From assembly GCA_014378525.1 (NCBI GenBank), contig JACMNL010000129.1:1-33696 (forward strand): a stretch of DNA of 33,696 bases, read 5' to 3'. Position numbers and translations under genes: made by a program. Shown piece by piece: positions 1 to 7,316 of this stretch. Under the pieces are notes generated by a model. That model was not told the origin of the DNA. It made no database searches and saw only the letters and a program-made list of their open reading frames with translations. The DNA comes from Bacteriovorax sp. GTDB lineage: Bacteria > Bdellovibrionota > Bacteriovoracia > Bacteriovoracales > Bacteriovoracaceae. Each line of letters opens with the position of its first letter. Positions within the stretch are counted from its first letter, which is position 1.

Positions 1-212
1 TCAATTGCAGTTTTTGCATCCCCGCGCGTTCCAGAATCATAGGTATCCCACGATACAGTAGCGTAGCCATAGTCGGGAGACAGTTCAACTTTAGTGACAG
101 AGACTCGAGCGAGTCTTACGTCGTTAGTTCCACTTCTAAGAAGGCCGTTGATTTCATTCAACAGCCTTTCTTCGTATTTTTCTTTCTTAAAATTGTTAGC
201 TTTTTTTACCAT
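1..212 (-). CDS. rbfA: Ribosome-binding factor A, N-terminal part (truncated by window edge)
   Basis: RbfA binds the 30S subunit during late 16S rRNA maturation. The ATG is at 212-210 and the frame stays open to base 1, so about 70 N-terminal residues are visible and the C-terminus lies outside the window. The segment VSVTKVELSPDYGYATVSW matches the family's conserved strand (V..V..S.D...A.V). The start lies only 4 nt after the infB stop, and infB-rbfA adjacency is the usual order in bacteria, which supports the call. The first residues are Lys-rich, as in other RbfA proteins. The gene is almost certainly translated from the same mRNA as infB. Confidence 0.88.
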   Translation of the reverse strand, partial: MVKKANNFKKEKYEERLLNEINGLLRSGTNDVRLARVSVTKVELSPDYGYATVSWDTYDSGTRGDAKTAI

Positions 213-216
213 AATA

Positions 217-3102
217 TTAAAGAGTCGCTCTCGCTTCCTTTGATCCAGATTGGCTCATTCCCGCAGTGTCTTCAAGAGTTCTTTTCTTTTGAACCATTAA
301 GTAAGCTTCGAAAATATCACCTTGTTTCATTTCAGAGTACCCTTCAAGAGAGATACCACATTCATAACCATTCTTAACTTCCTTAACATCGTCTTTGAAA
401 CGTTTAAGTGAAGAAAGTTTCCCGTCGTGCATGATCTTCCCGTTACGAAGTAAACGGATCCCGCAACCTTGTGCGATTTTCCCGTCGATAACGTATGAAC
501 CGGCAATAACACCAGCTTTAGGAATGTTGAACACTTCGCGAACTTCTGCGCGACCAATAAACTCTTCCACGAACTCAGGGTCAAGAAGACCTTCAAGAGC
601 AAGTTTCACGTCATTGATCAACTCATAGATGATCGAGTAGTTTTTAATATCGACACCTTTATCTTCTGCAAGTTTACGAGCTGAAGTTACCGGTCTCATG
701 TTGAATCCGATTAAGAATCCATTTGCCGTCGCTGCCATGTTTACATCTGAATCAGTAATTGGACCAACACCACCAGCAACAACTTTTACTGCGACTTCAG
801 CGTTTCCTAATGACTCAACTGCAGACTTGATCGCTTCATATGAACCTTGAACGTCAGAGCGAATAATAAGGTTAAGCAGCTTCTGCTCCTCTCCTTCCTT
901 CGCAGCACTCGAGAAGAAATCTTCCAGAGATACTTTTTTCTTTTCCGGAGTTGCCTGAAGAAGCTTTCTTTCGTTGATACGGTTTTCAGCAATCTTCTTC
1001 GCTTCCCTTTCTGATTTAACAATATTTAATCTGTCTCCCGGAGCTGGAGCTTCTTCAAGACCCAGGATTTGAACCGGAGTCGAAGGCCCTGCAGAATTTA
1101 ACTGAACACCAAGGTGATCGTTAAGTGATCTTGCACGTCCAAAAGTTTCACCTACAACCAGGTAGTCACCTTTATTTAATGTTCCCGACTGAACCAGAAT
1201 CGTTGCCATAGGCCCGCGTCCTTGCTCAATTTTTGATTCGATAACAACACCTTCGATGGGCCCTTTAGGATCAGCACGAAGATCTAGTATCTCAGCTTGT
1301 AATAAAATCGCTTCAAGAAGCTCATCGATCCCTTGAGATTTTAATGCAGAAACGTGAACGTATTGAGTTGTCCCACCCCAGTCTTCCGGAAGTAAGTTAA
1401 ACTCAGTTAATTCTTGTTTTACTTTATCCGGATTCACACCCGGTTTATCCATTTTGTTAACAGCGATGATGATGGGAACACCAGCATTCTCGCAGTAACG
1501 AATAGATTCTTTTGTCTGAGGCATAACACCGTCGTCAGCTGCAACAACTAAAACAACAATGTCCGTAGCATTAGCTCCACGCTGTCTCATAGCTCCGAAG
1601 GCCGCATGTCCTGGAGTATCTAAGAAAGTGATTGTTTTATCGCCTTCCACTTTTACAGAGTAAGCACCGATGTGTTGAGTGATACCACCCGCTTCACCCG
1701 CTGCTACTTTGTCTTTTCTGATTGTATCAAGAAGTGTTGTTTTACCATGGTCAACGTGACCCATGATCGCAACAACCGGCGGTCTAATCGGGAATTTGCT
1801 TTTTTCTTCTTCAGAATGAACAGCTTTACCGATAATTTTTTCTTCATTGAATGCTTTATCTTCAACTCTGTAACCAAAAAGAGCAGACATTTGAGCTGCT
1901 AGTTTTGGACCAACATAATCTGTTTCTTTAACAAGAAGATTGAGTTTTAAACACTCATCAAGAAGGTCTTTGAATTTTACACTTAACTTATGTGCAAGAT
2001 CTGAAAGTAAAACCCCTTTATGGATTTGAACAACACGTTTAGATTCTTTCACTTCAGTGATTTCAGTTTGCTGAGTTTGCCCCACGTAATCCTTTTTGCG
2101 AAGGATTTGTGTGTAAATCGGACGCCCTGTACCACTTAGCGCAGTATATGATTTAAGTTCTTCTTCAGCACGTGACATTGTAATGGCCTGAGCTTTACTT
2201 GCGATAACTTTTTTACCAGTCATCATCGAAGCTAGACCGCCCATGCGTTTTTTATTTTCTTCTTCTTTTTTATCGTTCTCAGCATCTTCAGCAGCGTTTC
2301 CAGTTGAAACGTAAGCTTTCGGAGCGGCATTCGCTGCTGCTGCGTTTTTCGCTGCAAGTTTAGCAGCTGCTTCTTTTTCCTGATTTTCTTTAAAAAGAGG
2401 ATCTTTAGAAGGAGTGTAAATCGGAGTGAATCTATGAGGTCTATCGATTGAGCTTGCTTGTTTACGCTCTTCTGCTTTTTCTGCAGCGATTGCTTCTTTA
2501 TCAGCAGCTTTTCTCGTAATAACACCTGATTCATTCGGCGTATCTTTTTTAACTGGTTTTGAAACGACTCTCAGTCCACCTGTTGCTTCCTGAGCTTCTG
2601 GAGCTGCTGGAGCTGCTGCTTCGATTACCGGAGCTGCTGCTTCTTCTTCTTCATTATCTTCAAGCGGAGCTGTATAAGATGTTTCTTCTGCTTCATCAGC
2701 ATCAGACATCTGCATGTCGTTTTCATTTTCTTCAGCTTCATCTTCATCTGTCTTACGACGGATAACAGTAGCTTTCTTTTTTACAGTCGAAGTTTTTTTC
2801 GTAGTTTTCTTTTCTGCTTCAGAGTCGTCTTCAACAGGTGCTGCTGCTTTCTTCTCTACAGTTTTTTTAACAACAGTCTTTTCAGCTGATGCTGCTACTT
2901 TTTTTCTTACGACTTTTTTCTTAACAGACGCATCTTCTTTGACTTCGTCTTTTTTGACAGCAGCAAGATACGCTTCAACATCAACATCTGATAATTCAGA
3001 CATGTGATTTCGAACAGCGACACCTTTTGCTTTTAGCGCTTCGACCAGGTCGAGTGGCGCCATATCTAATTCTTTTGCCAGTTCAAAAACTTTTCTAGGC
3101 AT
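217..3102 (-). CDS. infB: Translation initiation factor IF-2
   Basis: IF-2 is the GTPase that delivers initiator tRNA to the 30S subunit and promotes subunit joining. The 961-residue product starts with an IF2_N module (residues 1-50). A long Lys/Ala/Glu-rich low-complexity linker follows (about 50-330), then a second IF2_N-like helical module (about 355-425) and the G domain. G1 GHVDHGKT is at 448-455, G3 DTPGH at 495-499 and G4 NKMDKP at 549-554. Domains II to IV follow and end with the usual fMet-tRNA-binding region. The start has a GGAG site 6 nt upstream. It lies 25 nt after nusA and 4 nt before rbfA, the classic nusA operon. The long charged linker explains the length relative to E. coli IF-2 (890 aa). 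Confidence 0.98.
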   Translation of the reverse strand: MPRKVFELAKELDMAPLDLVEALKAKGVAVRNHMSELSDVDVEAYLAAVKKDEVKEDASVKKKVVRKKVAASAEKTVVKKTVEKKAAAPVEDDSEAEKKTTKKTSTVKKKATVIRRKTDEDEAEENENDMQMSDADEAEETSYTAPLEDNEEEEAAAPVIEAAAPAAPEAQEATGGLRVVSKPVKKDTPNESGVITRKAADKEAIAAEKAEERKQASSIDRPHRFTPIYTPSKDPLFKENQEKEAAAKLAAKNAAAANAAPKAYVSTGNAAEDAENDKKEEENKKRMGGLASMMTGKKVIASKAQAITMSRAEEELKSYTALSGTGRPIYTQILRKKDYVGQTQQTEITEVKESKRVVQIHKGVLLSDLAHKLSVKFKDLLDECLKLNLLVKETDYVGPKLAAQMSALFGYRVEDKAFNEEKIIGKAVHSEEEKSKFPIRPPVVAIMGHVDHGKTTLLDTIRKDKVAAGEAGGITQHIGAYSVKVEGDKTITFLDTPGHAAFGAMRQRGANATDIVVLVVAADDGVMPQTKESIRYCENAGVPIIIAVNKMDKPGVNPDKVKQELTEFNLLPEDWGGTTQYVHVSALKSQGIDELLEAILLQAEILDLRADPKGPIEGVVIESKIEQGRGPMATILVQSGTLNKGDYLVVGETFGRARSLNDHLGVQLNSAGPSTPVQILGLEEAPAPGDRLNIVKSEREAKKIAENRINERKLLQATPEKKKVSLEDFFSSAAKEGEEQKLLNLIIRSDVQGSYEAIKSAVESLGNAEVAVKVVAGGVGPITDSDVNMAATANGFLIGFNMRPVTSARKLAEDKGVDIKNYSIIYELINDVKLALEGLLDPEFVEEFIGRAEVREVFNIPKAGVIAGSYVIDGKIAQGCGIRLLRNGKIMHDGKLSSLKRFKDDVKEVKNGYECGISLEGYSEMKQGDIFEAYLMVQKKRTLEDTAGMSQSGSKEARATL

Positions 3103-3127
3103 TATTAACTCCGTTTATCTTCTCTAC

Positions 3128-4534
3128 TTACTTCAATTTAAAGGCCGCTAGCTCTTCTCTTAGGCGTCTTTCAGCATCAGAGAATTTATCTTTTTCGTCA
3201 ACCGGGCCATCCTTATGCTTATCAAGAAGGCCTTTATAAGCTGGAACAGCTGAAGCTGAAACCAATTCTTCTTCATCGTCATCAAGGTTGATAGTCCCTT
3301 GCTCGATAGCGTCGTGTGTATCTTTTAGAATTTGAGTTGCGTCTGCAGTGTTTCCTGAAAGGATTCCTGCAAGTGTTTCAGCTTCTGTCGCCGCAAGATC
3401 AGCAATCGACATAATTCCGTTTTGAACCATCATTTGTGCGCGTGCATCTGAAACAGAAACAATTTGCATAAGGCTCGTAACAGATTTTTTGATTTTCTCT
3501 TGAAGCTTAGTTTTAGAAATGATGTTGATTTTGTATCCGGTTAACATCGCTGCCAGACGAACGTTTTGTCCGCGTCTTCCGATTGCTAATGATAACTGGT
3601 CTTCTTCAACAACTACGTCCATCGAGAAGTTCGAGTGATCAACCTGGATGTTTGAAATTTCAGAAGGAGCAAGTGCTGCTCTTGCGAATGTTTCAATATC
3701 TGAGTTCCAGCGAACGATATCGATTTTTTCACCTTGAAGTTCGTTAACAACGTTTTGAACGCGAGATCCTTTCATACCAACGCAAGCTCCAACCGGATCG
3801 ATTTCGCGATCAGATGTGAACACAGCGATTTTCGCGCGTTGTCCCGGCTCTCTGGCTGCAGATTTAATTTCGATGTTTCCATCCAGAATTTCCGGAACTT
3901 CAACTTCGAATAATTTGACAAGGTACATTGGTGATGTTCTTGATAGACGAATTTCAGGTCCTCTGTTTGTCATTACAACTTCAGATAAATAGGCCTGGAT
4001 TCTGTCACCAGTTTTAAAATTTTCACCAGGAATGATTTCTTTACGTGAAAGAATGGCATCTGATTTTCCAAGGTCAACGATAACGTTTCCTCTTTCATAT
4101 CTTCTAGCGATACCTGTAACAAGTTCGCCTTCTCTGTGTTTGAAATCAGAGAATAGAATTTCTCTTTCTGCGTCTCTTACTTTCTGGAAAATAATCTGAC
4201 GAGCAGTTTGAACGTCAACGCGTGTGAAGCTTGGATTTTCAATTCTGATCCCTAACTGGTCACCAACTTCAACTTCGCTATCAAGGTTTCTTGCTTCGTT
4301 GATTGTAATTTCGATGATTGGATCTTTAACAGCTTCTACAACGTTTTTGTATTGGTAGATTTCGATTTCATCTTCGACGTCATTATAACGAGTTTCGTAT
4401 TCACCTTGAATACCGTATTTTTTTCTAGCTGTTACTAAGAACGCCTGCTCAATAGCACGCACGACTACGCGTTTATCAATCCCGCGGTCCTTTCCAAGTG
4501 TTTCGATCATTCTGCCTAATTCTGAAAAATTCAT
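3128..4534 (-). CDS. nusA: Transcription termination/antitermination factor NusA
   Basis: NusA binds RNA polymerase and nascent RNA and modulates pausing, intrinsic termination and antitermination. The 468-residue protein has the RNAP-binding N-terminal domain (1-125), an S1 domain (about 136-200), KH1 (about 230-280, DPVGACVGMKGSRVQ) and KH2 (about 300-345, SLAIGRRGQNVRLA). A single helical C-terminal region (about 355-415) resembles one acidic-repeat/HhH-like unit, and the tail is charged. A strong AGGAAGG site precedes the ATG. It sits 55 nt after rimP and 25 nt before infB. A terminator-like hairpin before rimP makes NusA-dependent autoregulation of the operon plausible (inference). Confidence 0.98.
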   Translation of the reverse strand: MNFSELGRMIETLGKDRGIDKRVVVRAIEQAFLVTARKKYGIQGEYETRYNDVEDEIEIYQYKNVVEAVKDPIIEITINEARNLDSEVEVGDQLGIRIENPSFTRVDVQTARQIIFQKVRDAEREILFSDFKHREGELVTGIARRYERGNVIVDLGKSDAILSRKEIIPGENFKTGDRIQAYLSEVVMTNRGPEIRLSRTSPMYLVKLFEVEVPEILDGNIEIKSAAREPGQRAKIAVFTSDREIDPVGACVGMKGSRVQNVVNELQGEKIDIVRWNSDIETFARAALAPSEISNIQVDHSNFSMDVVVEEDQLSLAIGRRGQNVRLAAMLTGYKINIISKTKLQEKIKKSVTSLMQIVSVSDARAQMMVQNGIMSIADLAATEAETLAGILSGNTADATQILKDTHDAIEQGTINLDDDEEELVSASAVPAYKGLLDKHKDGPVDEKDKFSDAERRLREELAAFKLK

Positions 4535-4589
4535 TTGAACCTTCCTCTCTCTTTTGTTTATTTATAATTTAACTTTCGTTATTAATTCT

Positions 4590-5180
4590 TTATTCGTCTT
4601 CTTCGTCCACTTCAACTTCAGGCAATCCAGCTTCTGCTTCACCATCAGCTTGCATTTGTTTAACTTTGCTGATGTCTGTTTCCAGGTTTGCTCTCTTGAT
4701 CTGCTCGTATGGAATTTCGATTTTCACTCCACCTTTTGCATCTACAATGAGTCCGGTGTCCGTCGCTTTATCTAAAAGCACTTTCAGCTTTAAATTGTTG
4801 CGAAGAACTTTCGGAAAATCCGGGTACTTCACTTCATCGATTTTTTTCAAAAGATGCAGCATCACTTCTTCGCCTTCTACACTTTTAAAATGCTCGATTT
4901 TTGTCAGCACTCTATAAAGACCTGGAGAAGAAACTTCCAGCGTGAAGTTATCCGGGATCCATGTTTCAGTTTCCATGTATGGATTAAAACCGCGGTCTAT
5001 TTTTACACAGTCTTCAAGTACGGCCGATTTCGTTTTCGGGTTTTGAATATAAACAACCAGACCACCAGATGAAGCATTCCACTCCATCTCGTATAACTCT
5101 AAATTGTTTTCGCTCACAATCTTCTGAGTTAATTCTAAAAGTTTTAATTCCATTCCCTGGCGAGGGCCTTTAAGAACCAT
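4590..5180 (-). CDS. rimP: Ribosome maturation factor RimP
   Basis: RimP acts in 30S subunit maturation. The family signature is visible as LEVSSPGLYRVL (about residues 81-92), followed by the C-terminal SH3-like domain and an acidic tail. The frame is open upstream to a start at 5309, but that extension would be translated through a terminator-like hairpin. I therefore place the start at ATG 5180, which has GGGA 7 nt upstream and gives 196 aa. ATG 5153 (187 aa), where family homology begins, is the alternative. The gene is first in the rimP-nusA-infB-rbfA operon. It is longer than E. coli RimP (about 150 aa) mainly through the acidic C-terminal tail. Confidence 0.92.
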   Translation of the reverse strand: MVLKGPRQGMELKLLELTQKIVSENNLELYEMEWNASSGGLVVYIQNPKTKSAVLEDCVKIDRGFNPYMETETWIPDNFTLEVSSPGLYRVLTKIEHFKSVEGEEVMLHLLKKIDEVKYPDFPKVLRNNLKLKVLLDKATDTGLIVDAKGGVKIEIPYEQIKRANLETDISKVKQMQADGEAEAGLPEVEVDEEDE

Positions 5181-5196
5181 TTTTTTATCCCATAAT

Positions 5197-5228
5197 AAAA
5201 AAAAAGGGCGGAATAAAAATCCACCCTT
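5197..5228 (-). terminator. Intrinsic terminator-like hairpin between the operon promoter and rimP (candidate attenuator)
   Basis: On the minus strand, AAGGGTGGA and TTCCGCCCTT form a stem of about 9 bp with one G-T wobble around an AT-rich loop, followed by a run of nine T (5205-5197). It ends only 16 nt before the rimP ATG at 5180. No promoter fits between hairpin and gene, so rimP transcripts must read through it. It could serve as the rimI terminator with leaky read-through, as a regulated attenuator, or both. Confidence 0.75.
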
Positions 5229-5282
5229 AATATTTTGTACATTTAATACTACATTTCGGAGGTAATGCAGTTTCATAAGCTT

Positions 5283-5300
5283 TTTCAAGAATTCTTGAAA
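5283..5300. repeat. Perfect 18-bp palindrome in the rimP leader
   Basis: TTTCAAGAATTCTTGAAA is a perfect two-fold palindrome. It lies between the predicted -10 box at 5330-5335 and the terminator-like hairpin at 5197-5228. In RNA it could form a short hairpin, and in DNA it could be a dimeric repressor site. Which, if either, is real cannot be told from sequence. Confidence 0.5.
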
Positions 5301-5329
5301 CCTGGGCAAATAAAAATCATTACGGGGTT

Positions 5330-5358
5330 ACTATAGCGAAAAATTCTATCAAATGCAA
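5330..5358 (-). promoter_or_regulatory. Predicted sigma-70-type promoter for rimP-nusA-infB-rbfA
   Basis: On the minus strand, TTGCAT (5358-5353) and TATAGT (5335-5330) are separated by exactly 17 nt. The -10 matches consensus at 5 of 6 positions and the -35 at 3 of 6. Transcription would begin near 5323, leaving a leader of about 145 nt that contains the palindrome and the terminator-like hairpin before rimP. Confidence 0.5.
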
Positions 5359-5370
5359 ACATTTACACTG

Positions 5371-5832
5371 TCATACATCTAGCGTCATAATCAAAGCAGT
5401 GGCACCTGAGCTGTAGAAATGCTTTTTTTTGTGGATTATTTTGAAGCCTAAACTTTCATATAATCTGATCGCATGGGTGTTGTATTCCTCAACTTCGAGG
5501 AAAATTTTTTTAATGTCGCGCTCTTTCAAAACCTTAAGAGCTTCAATCAAAAGATTTTTTCCAATACCCTTACCTCTTACGTCAGGAGTCACAACTATTT
5601 TAAATAAATGAGCAAAGGAATCTGCGGACACAACGTCAAAGAGAGCAAATCCTAAAATAATTTTATTTTCTTCGACAGATATTAGTAAACGCTGCCCCGC
5701 GGATAAAACGTGATCCCAGTCTTCTTTACTCCATGGAGTCGGAAAATGATTTTGATCCATCTCAGATAAAACTAAAAGGGCCCCGGAAGTTAACTCCGAG
5801 GCCCTTTCTATAATTTGAAATTTTTGAATCAT
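5371..5832 (-). CDS. rimI: Ribosomal-protein-alanine N-acetyltransferase RimI-like (GNAT)
   Basis: This is a GNAT-fold acetyltransferase of 153 residues, the length of E. coli RimI (148 aa). The acetyl-CoA pyrophosphate loop is VRGKGIGKNLL (R86-G91 core). The segment HFPTPWSKEDW (29-39) matches the RimI substrate-side motif F.PW. ERDIKKIFLEVEEYN...LYESLGF is the usual GNAT beta4 to alpha4 region. RimI acetylates the N-terminal Ala of ribosomal protein S18, and this target is assumed from the family. The start is 7 nt after the upstream regulator's stop, with only a weak AAG site. Strikingly, codons 9-19 encode a terminator-like hairpin (5771-5807). An internal ATG at 5760 would avoid it but would remove beta1 and alpha1 of the fold. 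Confidence 0.85.
   Translation of the reverse strand: MIQKFQIIERASELTSGALLVLSEMDQNHFPTPWSKEDWDHVLSAGQRLLISVEENKIILGFALFDVVSADSFAHLFKIVVTPDVRGKGIGKNLLIEALKVLKERDIKKIFLEVEEYNTHAIRLYESLGFKIIHKKKHFYSSGATALIMTLDV
5771..5807 (-). terminator. Terminator-like hairpin inside the 5' coding region of rimI
   Basis: Bases 5795-5807 and 5775-5787 pair over 13 bp on the minus strand (one T-G wobble) around a 7-nt loop. TTTTAGTTTT follows on the transcribed side. It begins 33 nt downstream of the regulator's stop codon (5840) but 25 nt inside rimI. It may end most transcripts of the regulator gene while limiting expression of rimI. Confidence 0.65.
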
Positions 5833-5839
5833 CTTAAAA

Positions 5840-7111
5840 CTAAACTGGAGAACTTAAATCAACGTTTCCGATTGAGCGCTCTGAATTTGTTTTAACTTCC
5901 ATATGGAATCTGATTTTTGCCAGAGGGTTAAATGTATAACCGTCTTTTCCACGGATGATGTATTTGCGTTTTGAATCAGCATCAGTTGGCTCGATAAGTT
6001 TTCTTAAGCGGGAAACAGATGTGTAGATTAGTTTATCGTGGATTAACGGATTGTATTCGTCTTTCCAGATCATCTTAGCAAGTTGTTCTTTATCGAAGTA
6101 TGTTCCTGGATTTTTTGAAAGAAGAAATAGAATTTCAAGCAGAACGAATCTGTGTTTGAAATCGATTGTTCCCAATGATCTTTCAACAATCTTTCTGTTT
6201 GTGCGATCAAGGTATAAATCTACAGTTGAATCATTAACATCATCAATTTCAGCTTCAATCAAATGATTTAAGCGTCTGAAAATTGTCGTATCGATAGATT
6301 CCTGAGCAAGGTGGAACATGCTTAGAGCTTCATCAAAGTTTCCTGCTTTTTTAAGAGCAGTTGCTTTTCCAAAAAGGATGTAACCGTAAAGGTTCCAGCA
6401 TTTTTTTGATTGAAGATATTCGTTAGCTAATTTGTAGTAGTTAAGCGCTTTATCATTCTCATTCATTTCGATGAAAATTTTCGCGTAATACGTATACATT
6501 GCACCTGAAAGGTAGAATTTTTTGATGATTTTAAGCAGGTCGTTTAACTGGTCAAGGTATCTAAGAGATAATTCTAAATCTTTTCTGTAGAAAGCGTTTG
6601 TCGCCAGAGAAAGAAGGCATTTAGAAAGAAGTTCCGGTTCATTTTCTTCAGAAGATTTTTTGTAAGCTAACTCAAAGTTAGTCTTAGCTTCTTCAAATGA
6701 TCCCGAATAATTTTTTACAACACCAAGGTTATAAAAGAATTCCGAAGTTAGAGTTGGAAGAGCTCTTGAAAGTGCGTCCATTAACTTTTCACTTTCGCCG
6801 ATATATTTTTGTGCTTTTGTATCTTCTAATTTTTCTGACGCTATACGAATAAGAAATCCGTAAGTCTTAAGTACCGAAAACCCGTCTTTAATCGGATCTG
6901 CAAATGTAAGAGCTTTCACGAAAGACTCTTCAGCGCAAACCAGATCTGCCTTGTCATAATACACTTTTCCAAGCTGATAATATGAACGTGCAACTTCAGT
7001 TTTAGTTACAACTTGATCAAGTTTTACATCATCTTGTAAAAGACCGATATAGGGTGTGATTTCATTGGGGTTTGTTCCAACTGATAATCCTAAATCTTGA
7101 CTTGTAACCAT
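5840..7111 (-). CDS. TPR-repeat protein with C-terminal OmpR/PhoB-type winged helix (predicted transcription regulator)
   Basis: The 423-residue protein has no signal peptide. Residues about 40-275 form paired helices with TPR-like spacing (for example YYQLGKVYYDKADLVCAEES and FYNLGVVKNYSGSFEEAK). Residues about 297-397 resemble the trans_reg_C winged helix: a short strand (LDRTNRKIVE), L-E-I-L-LL-S-NPG, then EQLAKMIW, a recognition-helix-like segment YTSVSRLRKLIE and the wing YIIRGKDGYTF. The order (TPR first, DNA-binding last) is the reverse of SARP-type regulators. There is no receiver domain, so signalling is probably by protein or peptide binding to the TPRs. A GGAG site lies 8-9 nt before the ATG. 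It is transcribed divergently from thrS. Its target is unknown. Confidence 0.8.
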   Translation of the reverse strand: MVTSQDLGLSVGTNPNEITPYIGLLQDDVKLDQVVTKTEVARSYYQLGKVYYDKADLVCAEESFVKALTFADPIKDGFSVLKTYGFLIRIASEKLEDTKAQKYIGESEKLMDALSRALPTLTSEFFYNLGVVKNYSGSFEEAKTNFELAYKKSSEENEPELLSKCLLSLATNAFYRKDLELSLRYLDQLNDLLKIIKKFYLSGAMYTYYAKIFIEMNENDKALNYYKLANEYLQSKKCWNLYGYILFGKATALKKAGNFDEALSMFHLAQESIDTTIFRRLNHLIEAEIDDVNDSTVDLYLDRTNRKIVERSLGTIDFKHRFVLLEILFLLSKNPGTYFDKEQLAKMIWKDEYNPLIHDKLIYTSVSRLRKLIEPTDADSKRKYIIRGKDGYTFNPLAKIRFHMEVKTNSERSIGNVDLSSPV

Positions 7112-7169
7112 AAGGTTTTCTCCGTTTATATAAACACTTTTTTGCTCTCAATTCATCGAAGGCACCAAG

Positions 7170-7198
7170 GTCATATCATGCGACTCTTACAGCGTCAA
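7170..7198 (-). promoter_or_regulatory. Predicted promoter of the TPR/winged-helix regulator
   Basis: On the minus strand, TTGACG (7198-7193) and TATGAC (7175-7170) are separated by 17 nt, matching consensus at 5 of 6 and 4 of 6 positions. It lies about 60 nt before the regulator start codon and overlaps one of the TGTAAGA elements. Confidence 0.4.
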
Positions 7199-7230
7199 AA
7201 GCCCATTGTAAGATTTTTTCAACTGTAAGA
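7185..7230. promoter_or_regulatory. Three TGTAAGA elements in the divergent intergenic region (candidate operator)
   Basis: TGTAAGA occurs at 7207-7213 and 7224-7230 in direct orientation, the second pair extended to TGTAAGATT. It also occurs at 7185-7191 in inverse orientation. The two direct copies start 17 nt apart. OmpR-family winged helices often bind tandem direct repeats, so autoregulation by the adjacent TPR/winged-helix protein is possible (inference). Confidence 0.3.
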
Positions 7231-7239
7231 TTCAAGTCG

Positions 7240-7268
7240 TTGATTTGTATAGTTTTGATTGATATTAT
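7240..7268 (+). promoter_or_regulatory. Predicted promoter of thrS and downstream genes
   Basis: TTGATT (7240-7245), a 17-nt spacer and TATTAT (7263-7268) form a good sigma-70-type match about 45 nt before the thrS ATG. The short leader leaves no room for a T-box or other long riboregulator. Confidence 0.5.
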
Positions 7269-7316
7269 AGCAGTGTAAAAAAGTAATTATCGCCCCAATA
7301 TATTTCGGAGAATGGA

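Noticed and set aside
2232-3007. Long open frames opposite and in other frames of infB
   Set aside because: They are mirror effects of the Lys/Ala/Glu-rich linker's biased codons and encode low-complexity sequence.
5181-5309. Longer RimP starting at 5309
   Set aside because: The extra 43 residues would cross a terminator-like hairpin and have no family similarity; ATG 5180 has a better site.
5229-5330. A metY-like tRNA before rimP, as in E. coli
   Set aside because: No cloverleaf or CCA-end can be formed in this leader.
5260-5337. Plus-strand 23-codon reading frame with GGAGG close to an ATG near 5270
   Set aside because: The spacing of GGAGG to ATG is only 2 nt, the frame overlaps the leader palindrome and no product is recognisable.
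7268-7316. T-box or other leader riboregulator before thrS
   Set aside because: Only about 45 nt separate the promoter and the start codon, and no specifier or antiterminator features are visible.
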